From assembly GCF_000717995.1 (NCBI RefSeq), contig NZ_JODM01000030.1, positions 1-64,000 on the forward strand: DNA of 64,000 nt. Direction: 5' to 3'. Shown here piece after piece: positions 36,641 to 45,759 of this stretch (positions within the stretch are counted from its first letter, which is position 1; each line of letters starts with the position of its first letter). Position numbers and translations under genes: made by a program. The notes under the pieces are model-generated. The model had not been told where the DNA came from. It worked only from the letters and a program-made list of their open reading frames with translations, and did no database searches. The DNA comes from Streptomyces violaceorubidus (GTDB taxonomy: Bacteria; Actinomycetota; Actinomycetes; Streptomycetales; Streptomycetaceae).

Positions 36641-37294
36641 ATGACCGCCAAGCCACCCACCCCCGCCGACCTCGCCCTCTCGGACGCCGTTGGCCGCGGC
36701 GACGCCGACGCCGTCCGGGCGGCGCTGCGGGCCGGTGCCGACCGGGAACTGCGCGACGAACAGGGCCGCACGCCGCTGCTGCGGGCCGCCCTGGCCGACC
36801 GGGTCGCGGTCGCCGAGGCACTGGTCGAGGCCGGCGCGGACGTCAACGCGCAGGACGCGCGCGAGGACAGCGCGTGGCTGGTCACCGGGGTCACGGGCAG
36901 CGTCGCGATGATGCGGGCGCTGCTGCCGGGCGGTCCGGACGTCACGCTGACCAACCGTTTCGGCGGCGTCTCGGTGATTCCGGCGAGCGAACGCGGCCAC
37001 GTGGCCTACGTACGGGCCGTGCTCGCGGAGACGGACATCGACGTGGACCACGTGAACCGGCTCGGCTGGACGGCGCTCCTCGAAGCTGTCGTCCTCGGCG
37101 ACGGTGACCGCCGGCACCAGGAGGTCGTCGGGGCCCTGCTCGCCGCGGGCGCCGACCCCTCGCTGCCGGACGGCGACGGTGTCACGGCCCGTGCCCATGC
37201 CGAGCGCAGGGGCTTCGAGGCCGTCGCGGACCTGCTGCGACGGGCCGAGTCGCGCGACGGCGACTCCCCTCGCGCGGAGGGTGGGCGGCGGTGA
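36641..37294 (+). CDS. Ankyrin-repeat protein
   Basis: A 217-residue cytoplasmic protein made of about five ankyrin repeats: typical units are GRGDADAVRAALRAGADRELRDEQGRTPLLRA (given here only as a description of its start and end motifs GRGDADAV and RTPLLRA) and LVEAGADVNAQD. Such proteins mediate protein contacts; the partner is unknown. The ATG at 36641 has GGAG ten bases upstream. The stop overlaps the GTG of the following lipoprotein gene by four bases, so the two are translationally coupled. Confidence 0.85.
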   Translation: MTAKPPTPADLALSDAVGRGDADAVRAALRAGADRELRDEQGRTPLLRAALADRVAVAEALVEAGADVNAQDAREDSAWLVTGVTGSVAMMRALLPGGPDVTLTNRFGGVSVIPASERGHVAYVRAVLAETDIDVDHVNRLGWTALLEAVVLGDGDRRHQEVVGALLAAGADPSLPDGDGVTARAHAERRGFEAVADLLRRAESRDGDSPRAEGGRR

Positions 37295-38466
37295 ACCGGC
37301 GTTCCCTCGCGGGCCGCCTGGCCGCGCTGGCCGCCGTCACCGCGACGCTGGCCGGATGCGCGGCGGACGGCGACGACGGGGCCGCGTCCCCGGTCTCCGC
37401 CCCGCCCGCCTCCGCTTCCCCGCGCACACCCGACTCCGGCGGCGCGTCCGCACGCACGCCGGGAGGCACCCTGCTGGTCACGGACTTCGGCGCGGACACC
37501 GTCACCTTCGTCGACCCCGCCGGGCGGGGCGGGGCGGCCGACCTGGGCTCGGTCCGGGTCGGCACGGCACCGTACGGGGTCGCCCTGGGCGAGGACGGCA
37601 CGGCGTGGGTGGCGACCGCGGAGGGCGTGGCCGCCGTGGACACCCGCACCCGCGAGCGCACCGCCCTCATCCCGTACCGGACGGACACGGGCCCGGTGAC
37701 GACCGGCGAGTACCGGGGCGGTGGCATGGGCATCGCCCTGTCCCCGGACGGGCGCCGCCTCTACGTCGGGGTCAACGTCCCCGGCGGCAACGGCACGCTG
37801 GAGGTCGTCGACACCGGGCGGCGGCAGGTGACGGAGGTCGTGCCGGTCGGTCGCCGTCCCTTCGACGTCGACGTCTCGCGCGACGGGCGGCAGGTCTACG
37901 CGACCAACCACGACTCGTTCGACGTGAGCGTCGTCGACACCGGAGACTGGACGGCGCGCCGCATCGAGGTCGCCCCGTACGGCACCGAGGGCGGCCTCGG
38001 CTCCTGGCTCAAGCCGCACTACACCGCCGTACGCCCCTCCGACGGGGCCCTGCTGCTGCCGTACGAGGGTGAGCGGCTGGCGGTGGTCGACCCGGGCACG
38101 GGGCGGGTCCGGATCGAGCAGATGACCGCCAACACCCACCAGCACGGCGTCACGGCAGGCGCCGACGGCACCCTCTACGTCGTGGGCACCGGGCCGATCG
38201 ACCCGTCCGAGGACGACGGCCCGTCCCTGACCGTCCGCACGCCCGAGGGCGAGGAACGGGTCATCGCCCTGGACGGCCCGCACGAGACCGTCGCCCTCTC
38301 GGCCGACGGCGCCACCGCCTACGTCTCGGGCGGCTTCACCCGCGAGGGCTACTGGAACGGCCTGAGCGTCGTCGACCTCGACACCGGCCGGGTGACCCGG
38401 CTCCCGGTGGGCGAGCGTCCCCTGGCCGTCGCGGTCCTCGCCGGCGGGGGACCGGGCAGCACGTGA
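37291..38466 (+). CDS. Lipoprotein with YVTN-type beta-propeller
   Basis: A 391-residue lipoprotein: signal peptide with lipobox TLAGC (Cys23), a Ser/Pro/Ala-rich linker, then repeats such as IALSPDGRRLYVGVN and VDVSRDGRQVYATNHDS that form a seven-bladed YVTN/lactonase-like propeller outside the membrane. Function is unknown; binding or surface sensing is possible. The GTG at 37291 overlaps the ankyrin stop (GTGA), which fixes the start and suggests the two proteins work together. Confidence 0.85.
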   Translation: MNRRSLAGRLAALAAVTATLAGCAADGDDGAASPVSAPPASASPRTPDSGGASARTPGGTLLVTDFGADTVTFVDPAGRGGAADLGSVRVGTAPYGVALGEDGTAWVATAEGVAAVDTRTRERTALIPYRTDTGPVTTGEYRGGGMGIALSPDGRRLYVGVNVPGGNGTLEVVDTGRRQVTEVVPVGRRPFDVDVSRDGRQVYATNHDSFDVSVVDTGDWTARRIEVAPYGTEGGLGSWLKPHYTAVRPSDGALLLPYEGERLAVVDPGTGRVRIEQMTANTHQHGVTAGADGTLYVVGTGPIDPSEDDGPSLTVRTPEGEERVIALDGPHETVALSADGATAYVSGGFTREGYWNGLSVVDLDTGRVTRLPVGERPLAVAVLAGGGPGST

Positions 38467-38623
38467 GCCATCGGGGGCGGCCCTGGTCGGCCGTCCGTCG
38501 GTCCCCCGGCGAGCGCCTGCGGCCCAACTCGGCTGGAATACCGGCCGCTTGGTGATACACGGATACGTAATCTGGCTCTCTGTACCACGGTTCCCGCTCC
38601 CCCATTCCTTCACGGGAGGTTCC

Positions 38624-39855
38624 ATGCTTTCCGCAGAGTCCGCGTCCGTGGTCCGGGCCACGTTGCCCGCGGTGTCCGAGGCGCTCGACGAGATCACGTC
38701 GCGGTTCTACGGCACGTTGTTCCAGGACCGGCCGCAGCTGCTCGACGGGCTGTTCAACCGGGGCAATCAGGCCGGCGGCGCGCAGCGCAGGGCGCTGGCC
38801 GGTTCGATCGCCGCGTTCGCGGGCGCGCTGCTCGACCACCCGGCCACCCGTCCGGACGCCCTGCTGGAGCGCATCGCGCACAAGCACGTCTCCGTCGGCG
38901 TCACCGACGACCAGTACACGATCGTGCACGAGTACCTGTTCGCCGCGATAGCCGACGTCCTGGGCGACGCGGTCACCGCGGAGGTGGCGGCGGCCTGGGA
39001 CGAGGTGTACTGGCTGATGGCCGGAGCGCTGATCGCCATGGAGGCGCGTCTCTCCCCCGAGGCGGGACTGCGGCCCGAGGGCATCTGGCGCCGGTGGACG
39101 GTGGTGGAGCGGCGCACGGAGACGCCGGACGTGGTGTCCTTCGTGATCAGCCCGGCCGACGGGAAGCCCGCCCCGCGCGCCCGGGCCGGCCAGTACGTCA
39201 GCGTGCGCGTGCGGATGCCGGACGGGGTGCGGCAGCTGCGCCAGTACAGCCTGTCCTCGGCGCCCGGCGGGGATCTGCGCCGGATCACCGTCAAACGGGT
39301 CTTCGGCACGGAGGGGTCGCCGGACGGCGAGGTCTCCAACCTGCTGTTCGACGAGGTGTGCGCCGCGGCGACGAGCTGACCCTGTCGACGCCGTCCGGCG
39401 ACATCGTCCTCGACGAGGCCGAGGACTCCGCCCCCGTCGTACTGGTCTCGGCGGGCATCGGCTGCACGCCCCTCACCGGGATGCTGTCCCACCTCGCGGC
39501 GCTGGGGTCGACCCGTCCGGTGCTGGTCCTGCACGCCGACCGGTCCCCCGCCGAGCACGCCCTGCGCGCCGAGACGCGGGAGCTGGTCGGCCGGCTGCCG
39601 GACGGCCGCGCCGTGTTCTGGTACGAGCGGCCCGGCCCGGAGGAACCGGAGGCGCGCAGTGGCCTGATGGACCTCTCCGGCCTCGAACTGCCGGACGGCG
39701 CCGCGGTGTTCCTGTGCGGCTCGCTGCCGTTCATGCGCGAGGTGCGGGCCCGGCTGCTCGCCGCGGGTGTCCCGGCCCGCCGCATCCGGTACGAGGTCTT
39801 CGGCCCCGACCTGTGGCCGGCGGACATGACGGACGCGGCACCGACGCGGGCCTGA
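38624..39855 (+). pseudogene. Flavohemoprotein (nitric oxide dioxygenase), frameshifted
   Basis: The first frame (38624-39379) encodes a globin domain with a B10 Tyr in RFYGTLF, an E7 Gln in FNRGNQ, a proximal His in IAHKHVSVGV, and most of the FAD domain (RQYSLSSAP). It then stops. The remaining FAD/NAD part (GDELTLSTPSGD, VSAGIGCTPLTGM, FLCGSLPFM) continues to 39855 in another frame. The break is at GTGTG (39356-39360); removing one TG joins the frames as DEVRRGDEL. Flavohemoproteins detoxify nitric oxide. It is either a recent mutation or a sequencing error; both halves look otherwise intact. The start follows GGGAGG. Confidence 0.85.
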
Positions 39856-40047
39856 CGACGGCGGCTCAGCCCTGCCCCCGGTCACGCGGCCGGAAGGGGC
39901 AGGGCGAGCGCGTACGAGCCGTAGGTGCCGCAGAGGGAGTGCGAGGCGTTCCTCGTCCGGGAGCCGGTAGTGGTTCGTTCGGAGCAGGCCGCTCCCGGGC
40001 AACGGTGCCTCGGTGCCGGTCCGGGCGGGGTCCGGTGCGCACCGCAT

Positions 40048-40060
40048 GACAGTGCCTGTC
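40048..40060. promoter_or_regulatory. Palindrome upstream of the TetR gene, likely autoregulatory operator
   Basis: GACAGTGCCTGTC is a perfect 5-3-5 inverted repeat 19 bp before the TetR start codon, a usual place and form for a TetR operator. Confidence 0.6.
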
Positions 40061-40079
40061 CTCGCGTAGACTCCCCGGC

Positions 40080-40658
40080 ATGGGTCGATGGGAGCCGAAC
40101 GCGCGCGGCCGCCTGGAACAGGCGGCGCTGGAGCTGTACGTCGAGCGCGGCTACGAGCAGACCCCGGTGGCCGAGATCACCAAGCGTGCGGGCCTGACGG
40201 AGCGGACGTTCTTCCGGCACTTCGCCGACAAGCGCGAGGTCCTCTTCGCCGGTTCCGGCAGGCTGGAGGAGCTGTGCGTGGGCGCCGTCGCGGCGGCGTC
40301 CCCGACGGCGACGCCGATGGAGGCGGTGGCCGCCGCCCTCGACGCGGCGGCCGGCGCCTTCGAGGAGCGCGGCGAGCTGGTCCGCCTGCGGCAGAGCGTC
40401 ATCGACGCCAACGCGGAGCTGCGGGAGAGGGAGCTGATCAAGCTCGCGTCGCTGTCCGGCGCGCTCGCCGACGCGCTGCGTGACCGCGGGGTGGACGAAC
40501 TGGCGGCGCGGCTGGCCGCCGAGGCGGCGATCGGCGTGCTCAAGGTCGCCTTCGGGCGCTGGATCGACCAGGGGCAGGAGCTGCCGCTGCGGCCCCTGCT
40601 CAGCGAGTGCTTCGACGTGCTCCGCACCCTGTCCGTACGGGGTGCGGACGCCGGTTAG
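40080..40658 (+). CDS. TetR-family regulator
   Basis: A 192-residue repressor with an N-terminal helix-turn-helix (VAEITKRAGLTERTFFRHFADKREV region, residues about 28-52) and a helical ligand domain. It begins with ATG at 40080, shortly after a palindromic operator, suggesting autoregulation. The SDR oxidoreductase gene 224 bp downstream in the same direction is a likely target; a 16-bp palindrome precedes that gene. The ligand is unknown. Confidence 0.9.
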   Translation: MGRWEPNARGRLEQAALELYVERGYEQTPVAEITKRAGLTERTFFRHFADKREVLFAGSGRLEELCVGAVAAASPTATPMEAVAAALDAAAGAFEERGELVRLRQSVIDANAELRERELIKLASLSGALADALRDRGVDELAARLAAEAAIGVLKVAFGRWIDQGQELPLRPLLSECFDVLRTLSVRGADAG

Positions 40659-40680
40659 CCCCGGCCCGGTCCTTCGGTCT

Positions 40681-40708
40681 CCCCCACCTCCCCCCTCCCC
40701 CCTCCCCC
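40681..40708 (-). other. G-quadruplex-forming tract between TetR and SDR genes
   Basis: On the minus strand four G-runs of 5, 6, 6 and 5 bases are separated by loops of 1, 1 and 4 bases. This fits an intramolecular G-quadruplex with very short loops. It lies just after the TetR stop, on the template strand of both neighbouring genes. Confidence 0.7.
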
Positions 40709-40834
40709 GACGAGGACGGGGATCCGACCTTCCTCGCGGCGCGGTGCCGTGTTCCGCGCGCCCTGCCCGGGTGTGCCGCACCCAGGCAGGAACCGTCCTG
40801 GTCCGGTCCCGTCGCCCCGCCCAGACTCGGCGGT

Positions 40835-40850
40835 GCGGTCGGCCGACCGC
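40835..40850. promoter_or_regulatory. Perfect 16-bp palindrome upstream of the SDR gene
   Basis: GCGGTCGGCCGACCGC reads the same on both strands and lies 31 bp upstream of the SDR ATG. It is a candidate operator, though it differs from the palindrome before the TetR gene. Confidence 0.45.
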
Positions 40851-40881
40851 GGCAGCACGTATGTGTGGGAAGGACATCGTC

Positions 40882-41616
40882 ATGACGCAGACCACCAAGG
40901 TCGTCCTGGTGACCGGCGCGAGCAGCGGGATCGGTGAGGCGACGGCCCTGCGCCTGGCCGCCGAGGGCCACCGGGTGTTCCTCGGCGCGCGCCGCACCGA
41001 GCGCCTGGAGAAGCTGGCCGGGCGGATCACCGCCGACGGGGGCACCGCCGGTTTCAGGCGGCTCGACGTCACCGACGCCGCCGACGTACGGGCCTTCATG
41101 TCGGCCGCGGTCGAGCGCTTCGGACGGGTGGACGTGATGGTCAACAACGCCGGGGTGATGCCGCTCTCGCCGCTGTCGGAGTTGAGGGTGGACGAGTGGG
41201 ACCGGATGCTCGACGTGAACGTCCGCGGGGTGCTGCACGGCATCGCGGCCGCCCTGCCGGTCATGCGGGAGCAGGGCGGCGGGCACGTCGTGAACATCGC
41301 CTCGGTCGGCGCGTACGAGGTGGTGCCGACCGCCGCCGTCTACTGCGCCACCAAGTTCGCCGTGCGTGCCCTGTCCGAGGGGCTGCGCCAGGAGTCGGAG
41401 GGAGACATCCGGGTCAGTGTGGTCTCCCCGGGGGTCACCGAGTCCGAGCTGGCCGACTCCATCTCCGACCCGCGGGCGCGCGAGGACATGAAGACCTACC
41501 GCTCGGTGGCCGTTCCGGCGTCCGCGATCGCGTCGGCGATCGCCTTCGCCGTCGCACAGCCCGCCGAGGTGGACGTCAACGAGATCGTGGTGCGCCCCGC
41601 CGCCAGCGCGCAGTAG
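40882..41616 (+). CDS. Short-chain dehydrogenase/reductase
   Basis: A 244-residue classical SDR with the cofactor motif TGASSGIG, NNAG, and the active-site set Ser in NIASVGAY and YCATK. The presence of an Arg-rich GARRTERLEKL after the second strand suggests NADP. Substrate unknown. The ATG at 40882 follows GGAAGGA with 8-nt spacing; an in-frame ATG at 40861 lacks one. It lies downstream of a TetR regulator in the same direction, the usual arrangement for an inducible oxidoreductase. Confidence 0.92.
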   Translation: MTQTTKVVLVTGASSGIGEATALRLAAEGHRVFLGARRTERLEKLAGRITADGGTAGFRRLDVTDAADVRAFMSAAVERFGRVDVMVNNAGVMPLSPLSELRVDEWDRMLDVNVRGVLHGIAAALPVMREQGGGHVVNIASVGAYEVVPTAAVYCATKFAVRALSEGLRQESEGDIRVSVVSPGVTESELADSISDPRAREDMKTYRSVAVPASAIASAIAFAVAQPAEVDVNEIVVRPAASAQ

Positions 41617-41650
41617 CGCGGCCGGGCAGCCGCACCTTCACCTCCCCCGG

Positions 41651-41766
41651 GTGCCCGGTCCCGTCTCCGACATCGCCTTCGGCGGCCCGAAGAACAACCG
41701 CCTGTTGCTCGCCGCCACCTCCCTGTACTCCCTGGTGATGCCGGTGACGGGCGCACCGCGCCGCCG
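41651..41766 (+). pseudogene. C-terminal remnant of an SMP-30/gluconolactonase-like gene
   Basis: The stretch translates as VPGPVSDIAFGGPKNNRLLL, then AATSLYSLVMPVTGAPRR. This fits the usual end of SMP-30/gluconolactonase proteins (VSN-x-x-FGGP-x-x-x-x-L-x-x-TATTSLY). There is no stop at the expected place, no start and no upstream part of the gene, because the SDR gene ends at 41616. It is therefore a leftover fragment, probably from a deletion that brought the SDR gene next to it. Confidence 0.6.
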
Positions 41767-41896
41767 AGGGCCGCCGCCGGCCCGACGGCGCCCGGTCGCG
41801 TCCGGTCCTGTCGGCCAACCGGTGTACAGAAACGGTCCGTTGCGACGTAGGTTGTGCTCAAGCATCCACGCCTCGGCTGAAAGACGGACCGCACCC

Positions 41897-42715
41897 ATGA
41901 GCGACCCCTCGACGACTCCCGGCCACGCCGCGCAGCAGAAGATCGACACCTCCGTGCCGCACTCGGCCCGGATCTGGAACTACTGGCTGGGCGGAAAGGA
42001 CAACTACCCGGTCGACGAGCAGGCCGGGGACGCGTACACCGCCGTGTTCCCGGGCATCGTCACCATCGCGCGCAGCAGCCGCGCCTTCCTGCGCCGCAAC
42101 ATCACCCACCTGGTCGCCGAGGCGGGCATCCGGCAGTTCCTCGACATCGGCACCGGGCTGCCGACCGCCGACAACACCCACGAGGTCGCCCAGCGCATCG
42201 CGCCGGAGAGCCGGATCGTCTACGTCGACAACGACCCGATGGTCCTCGCCCACGCCCGTGCGCTGCTCTACTCCACGCCCGAGGGCGCGACCGCGTACAT
42301 CGACTCCGACGTGCTCGACCCCGGCACCGTCCTCGCGGCCGCCGCCGAGACGCTGGACTTCGACCAGCCCATCGCGCTGATCCTCAGCAACATCCTGGGC
42401 CACATCCCCGACTACGACCAGGCACGTTCCGTCGCCGCGCGGCTCGTCGACGCCCTGCCGTCCGGCAGCTACCTCTCGATCAACGACGGCTCGCGGGGCG
42501 TCGACCCGGAGTTCGACCGGGCGCAGGACGCCTACAACGAGAGCGGTGCCGCGCCGTACATCCTGCGGAGCGTCGACCAGATCACCGCGTTCTTCGACGG
42601 TCTGGAGCTGGTCGAGCCGGGCGTGGTCCCGGTGACCCGGTGGCGTCCGGACGCGGATGCCGACGACGACGCCAAGCCCATCGGCGAACACGGCGGACTC
42701 GCCCGCAAGCCGTGA
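41897..42715 (+). CDS. DUF574 SAM-dependent methyltransferase-like protein
   Basis: A 272-residue protein of the PF04672 (DUF574) family, abundant in Streptomyces. It begins with the family hallmark HSARIWNYWLGGKDNYPVD, then has a Rossmann methyltransferase core: FLDIGTGLPTADNTHEVAQ, VYVDNDPMVL and the later LSNILGHI. It probably binds S-adenosylmethionine; the substrate is unknown. The ATG at 41897 directly precedes the conserved start; a weak GAAAGACGG lies upstream. A strong bidirectional terminator follows. Confidence 0.9.
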   Translation: MSDPSTTPGHAAQQKIDTSVPHSARIWNYWLGGKDNYPVDEQAGDAYTAVFPGIVTIARSSRAFLRRNITHLVAEAGIRQFLDIGTGLPTADNTHEVAQRIAPESRIVYVDNDPMVLAHARALLYSTPEGATAYIDSDVLDPGTVLAAAAETLDFDQPIALILSNILGHIPDYDQARSVAARLVDALPSGSYLSINDGSRGVDPEFDRAQDAYNESGAAPYILRSVDQITAFFDGLELVEPGVVPVTRWRPDADADDDAKPIGEHGGLARKP

Positions 42716-42835
42716 CCTCCTGACCCGCGCCGGCCCGCAAGCGCCGGCCGATCCCCGACTCGGCGAAACGGGGCGGCCGCCCTGCTGTCGGCGGTTCGCC
42801 CAAGCGGACCAACGGCGCGGGGACGACATGCCACA

Positions 42836-42876
42836 GGGCGGGGCCCCGGGGAACGAACGTCCCCGGGACCCCGCCC
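42836..42876. terminator. Bidirectional terminator between DUF574 and cold-shock genes
   Basis: Arms of 17 bp (42836-42852 and 42860-42876) with one mismatch and a 7-nt loop lie between converging genes. The stem is almost pure G/C. Confidence 0.85.
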
Positions 42877-42894
42877 TGCTCGGCGATCTCCCGA

Positions 42895-43110
<216 letters not shown>

Positions 43111-43141
43111 TCAGCCGTTATCGGATCCGCACCGCGCGAAC

Positions 43142-43207
43142 CCGGAGGTGGTCGTCCTGGTCCTCCGGCATTGCACAGCAAACCGCCCGCACTCCGGCGC
43201 GGGCGGT
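43142..43207 (-). promoter_or_regulatory. Two hairpins in the cold-shock gene leader
   Basis: CCGGAGG/CCTCCGG (43142-43168, 13-nt loop) and CCGCCCGC/GCGGGCGG (43183-43206) lie 44-109 bp upstream of the cold-shock start. They may form a leader structure or be the remains of a terminator. The 330-bp gap 43099-43428 holds no gene that I can support. Confidence 0.5.
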
Positions 43208-43428
43208 CTGGGCGAACCACGACATCTGCTGCTGACGCTACACGGCATGTCCGAGCCTCACCAGTGAGTAAGGGGTCTGAGGAGGAACCTTGTTGCCGAC
43301 CCGAGTCCTCGGCCGCCGCCGCACGGGGCTCCGCTGCGCCATCCGGGGGAGACCGCGAGGCGGCCGCACGACCCGGTTCCGGAAGTGGTCTAGCTATGAA
43401 GAGTCCACACACGGAGTCGGAGATCGAT

Positions 43429-44181
43429 ATGACCGTCAGGAAAGCGCTGGCCCTGGTGATCGGCGCTGTCATGTGCACCGGCGTGCTGGCCACCGGCTGC
43501 ACCCGGGCGCCCGCGGGACCCTCCTCGCAGGACGCGCACGCACCCGGGAGTTCCACGGCCCCGCGCCCCGCTCCCCCGCGCTCCTTCCCCCGTCCGCTGC
43601 CCGGGGTCGGTCCGGTCATGCGGGAGCGTCTCCCGGACGGCACCCGGCAGGCCCTGGTGGTCACCGGCGAGGCCGAGAGCTCGTCGCGGGCCGAGGTGGT
43701 GCTCTACGAGCGCTTCCCGGCCGAGGGCTGGCGCGCGGTCGCCGGTCCCTGGCCCGCGCACAACGGCCTGCGCGGCTGGACCGACGACCACGAGGCGGGC
43801 GACCTGCACTCGCCCATCGGTGTCTTCGGCCTGAGCGACGCGGGAGGCCGACTGCCCGACCCGGGGACCCGGCTCCCCTACGACGAGGACCCGGAGTTCT
43901 CCGTGTCGGGCACCGGGTACCTGGGCGAGCCCCTGGAGGGATCGTTCGACTACGTGGTCGCCATCGACTACAACCGGGTGCCCGGCACCACCCCGCTGGA
44001 CAAGACCCGCCCCATGGGCGAGGACAGGGGCGGCGGCGTCTGGATCCACGTGGACCACGACGGGCCGACCAACGCCTGCGTGTCCTTGAGCGAGGAGCAC
44101 ATGCGCGCGCTGCTGACCTCCCTGGACCCGGACAAGGAGCCGGTCGTCGTGATGGGCCCGCGGGAGGTCCTGGCGCGGTAG
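43429..44181 (+). CDS. L,D-transpeptidase (YkuD-like) lipoprotein
   Basis: A 250-residue lipoprotein: signal peptide with lipobox LATGC (Cys24), a Pro/Ser/Ala-rich linker, then a YkuD-type catalytic domain. The active region reads WIHVDHDGPTNACVSL, with His207 and the nucleophile Cys217; the usual Gly before Cys is Ala here. Such enzymes cross-link peptidoglycan through meso- or LL-diaminopimelate. The ATG at 43429 follows GGAG by six bases; an ATG at 43396 would add a charged segment before the signal peptide. Confidence 0.85.
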   Translation: MTVRKALALVIGAVMCTGVLATGCTRAPAGPSSQDAHAPGSSTAPRPAPPRSFPRPLPGVGPVMRERLPDGTRQALVVTGEAESSSRAEVVLYERFPAEGWRAVAGPWPAHNGLRGWTDDHEAGDLHSPIGVFGLSDAGGRLPDPGTRLPYDEDPEFSVSGTGYLGEPLEGSFDYVVAIDYNRVPGTTPLDKTRPMGEDRGGGVWIHVDHDGPTNACVSLSEEHMRALLTSLDPDKEPVVVMGPREVLAR

Positions 44182-44233
44182 GGCGCACCCTGCGGGCGAC
44201 GCCTCACGGCGTGCCGGTGCGCGGCGCCCGGGG

Positions 44234-45658
44234 TCAGCCGACGGGCGGCATGTCGGTGGGCGCCGAGTCGAGGCCGGGCCTGCGCGCGCGCCAGGCGCCC
44301 CGGGTGAAGTCCGGGATCTCGACGGGCCGGCCGCCCGCGGCCAGCGACGTGACGCTGAGCGGGACGGGCGAGCACCAGGCGGCCGAGTCGTAGACGTCGA
44401 TGTCCGGCACCAGTCCCGCGCGCATCAGCTGGACGGTGCGCCACTGCAGGACGTAGTCCATGCCGCCGTGGCCGCCGTTGTTCGCGGCGTCGTCGCCGAC
44501 CTTCTGCCACAGCCAGTGGTCGTACTCCTTGCGGTAGCCCTCGAAGTCGCGCCAGGTGTGGCCGCTGTGGTCCGGCTCGACGTAGACGCGGGCGCCGGTC
44601 GGTGCGGGTCCGGCGTAGTCCTCGACGATGCCGCGGCTGCCCGCGAGGCTGTTGATCCGGCTGTAGGGCCGGGGCGAACTCACGTCGTGCTCCGCCCGGA
44701 TCGTCCTGCCCCGGGCCGTTTCGATCATGCAGGTGACCAGGTCACCGTTGATGTAGGTCTCCTTCCAGGAAGGATGGTCGCGCGGGACGAAGCGGGCCCG
44801 GTAGTCGGCCAGTCCCTTCGGGGCCGTCGCGGTGGCGCGCAGGGTGGTCATGCGGTCGCCGCGGTTGACGTCCATGGCCGCCGCGATCGGGGCCAGCCCG
44901 TGCATGGGGTAGAAGGAGGCGGTGCTGCGGGTGTGCCACAGCCGCCGCCAGGAGTCGGTGTAGTAGGTGTCCGAGAAGAGAAGTTCGCGCAGGTCGTGCA
45001 GGTAGCCGCCGTGGCCGTTGGTCAGCTCTCCGAACAGGCCGTCGTGCGCCGCCTTCAGCATGGCCAGTTCGTTGCGGCCGTAGTTGCAGTTCTCGGACAG
45101 GAGCAGGTGCCTGCGGGTGCGCTCGGAGGTGTCGACGAGGTCCCACAGCTGGCGCAGTTCCGTCGCGACGGGGAGTTCCACGACGGCGTGCCTGCCGCTG
45201 AGCAGCGCGGCCCGGCCGTGCTCGTAGTGGAACTCCCAGGGCGTGGCGACGTACACGAGGTCGATGTCGTCGCGGCGGAGCATCCGGGCGTAGGAGTCGG
45301 CGGTGCCGCCGTACGCGGCGGGGCGCGGGTTGCCCTTGCTCTCCAGGCGGTCGGCGGCGCGCTCGGCCCGGTCGGGGCGGATGTCGCAGACGGCGGTCAC
45401 GGTGCAGCCGGGCACGGCCGCCCAGCCGGTGATCATGCCACCGCCCCGGTTGCCGAGGCCGATGACCGCGACGCGGACGGTTCTGTGGGCGGCGAACGGT
45501 ACGCCGATCATCGACCTCTGGCCGGGCCGGCGGCGGGGCGCCGGTTCGGCGGCCGCCGACGCGGACGGGGCCGCGGCCCCGATCCCGGCCGCGAGGGCAC
45601 TGGTGGCGGCGGCTGAGCCCAGGAGCAGTCGGCGTGAGACAGCGGGCGTTTCGGACAT
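44234..45658 (-). CDS. GH109-like NAD-dependent glycosidase (Gfo/Idh/MocA fold), Tat-exported
   Basis: A 474-residue protein with a twin-arginine signal (SRRLLLGSAA), a Rossmann domain (VAVIGLGNRGGGMI) and features of GH109 alpha-N-acetylgalactosaminidases: YVATPWEFHYEHG, VDTSERTRRHLLLSENCNYG, GGYLHDLRELLF and MHGLAPIA. These enzymes use a tightly bound NAD to break glycosidic bonds through a 3-keto intermediate, which fits export by the Tat system with its cofactor. Substrate is inferred. It lies next to a GntR gene and an amino-sugar transport operon. The ATG at 45658 has only a weak ribosome site. Confidence 0.88.
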   Translation of the reverse strand: MSETPAVSRRLLLGSAAATSALAAGIGAAAPSASAAAEPAPRRRPGQRSMIGVPFAAHRTVRVAVIGLGNRGGGMITGWAAVPGCTVTAVCDIRPDRAERAADRLESKGNPRPAAYGGTADSYARMLRRDDIDLVYVATPWEFHYEHGRAALLSGRHAVVELPVATELRQLWDLVDTSERTRRHLLLSENCNYGRNELAMLKAAHDGLFGELTNGHGGYLHDLRELLFSDTYYTDSWRRLWHTRSTASFYPMHGLAPIAAAMDVNRGDRMTTLRATATAPKGLADYRARFVPRDHPSWKETYINGDLVTCMIETARGRTIRAEHDVSSPRPYSRINSLAGSRGIVEDYAGPAPTGARVYVEPDHSGHTWRDFEGYRKEYDHWLWQKVGDDAANNGGHGGMDYVLQWRTVQLMRAGLVPDIDVYDSAAWCSPVPLSVTSLAAGGRPVEIPDFTRGAWRARRPGLDSAPTDMPPVG

Positions 45659-45759
45659 GACGGCAACACTCCTCGTGGCGGTTCGCATCACGGTCGGGGC
45701 GCGGTCGGGCAACGTCGGGCTGTCGGACACTTTCGGGCCTGACTCTGCGGCGTCAGCCG

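Noticed and set aside
38530..38580. NsrR or other nitric-oxide operator before the flavohemoprotein
   Set aside because: The AT-rich stretch with two GATAC copies is suggestive, but no site fits a known consensus well enough.
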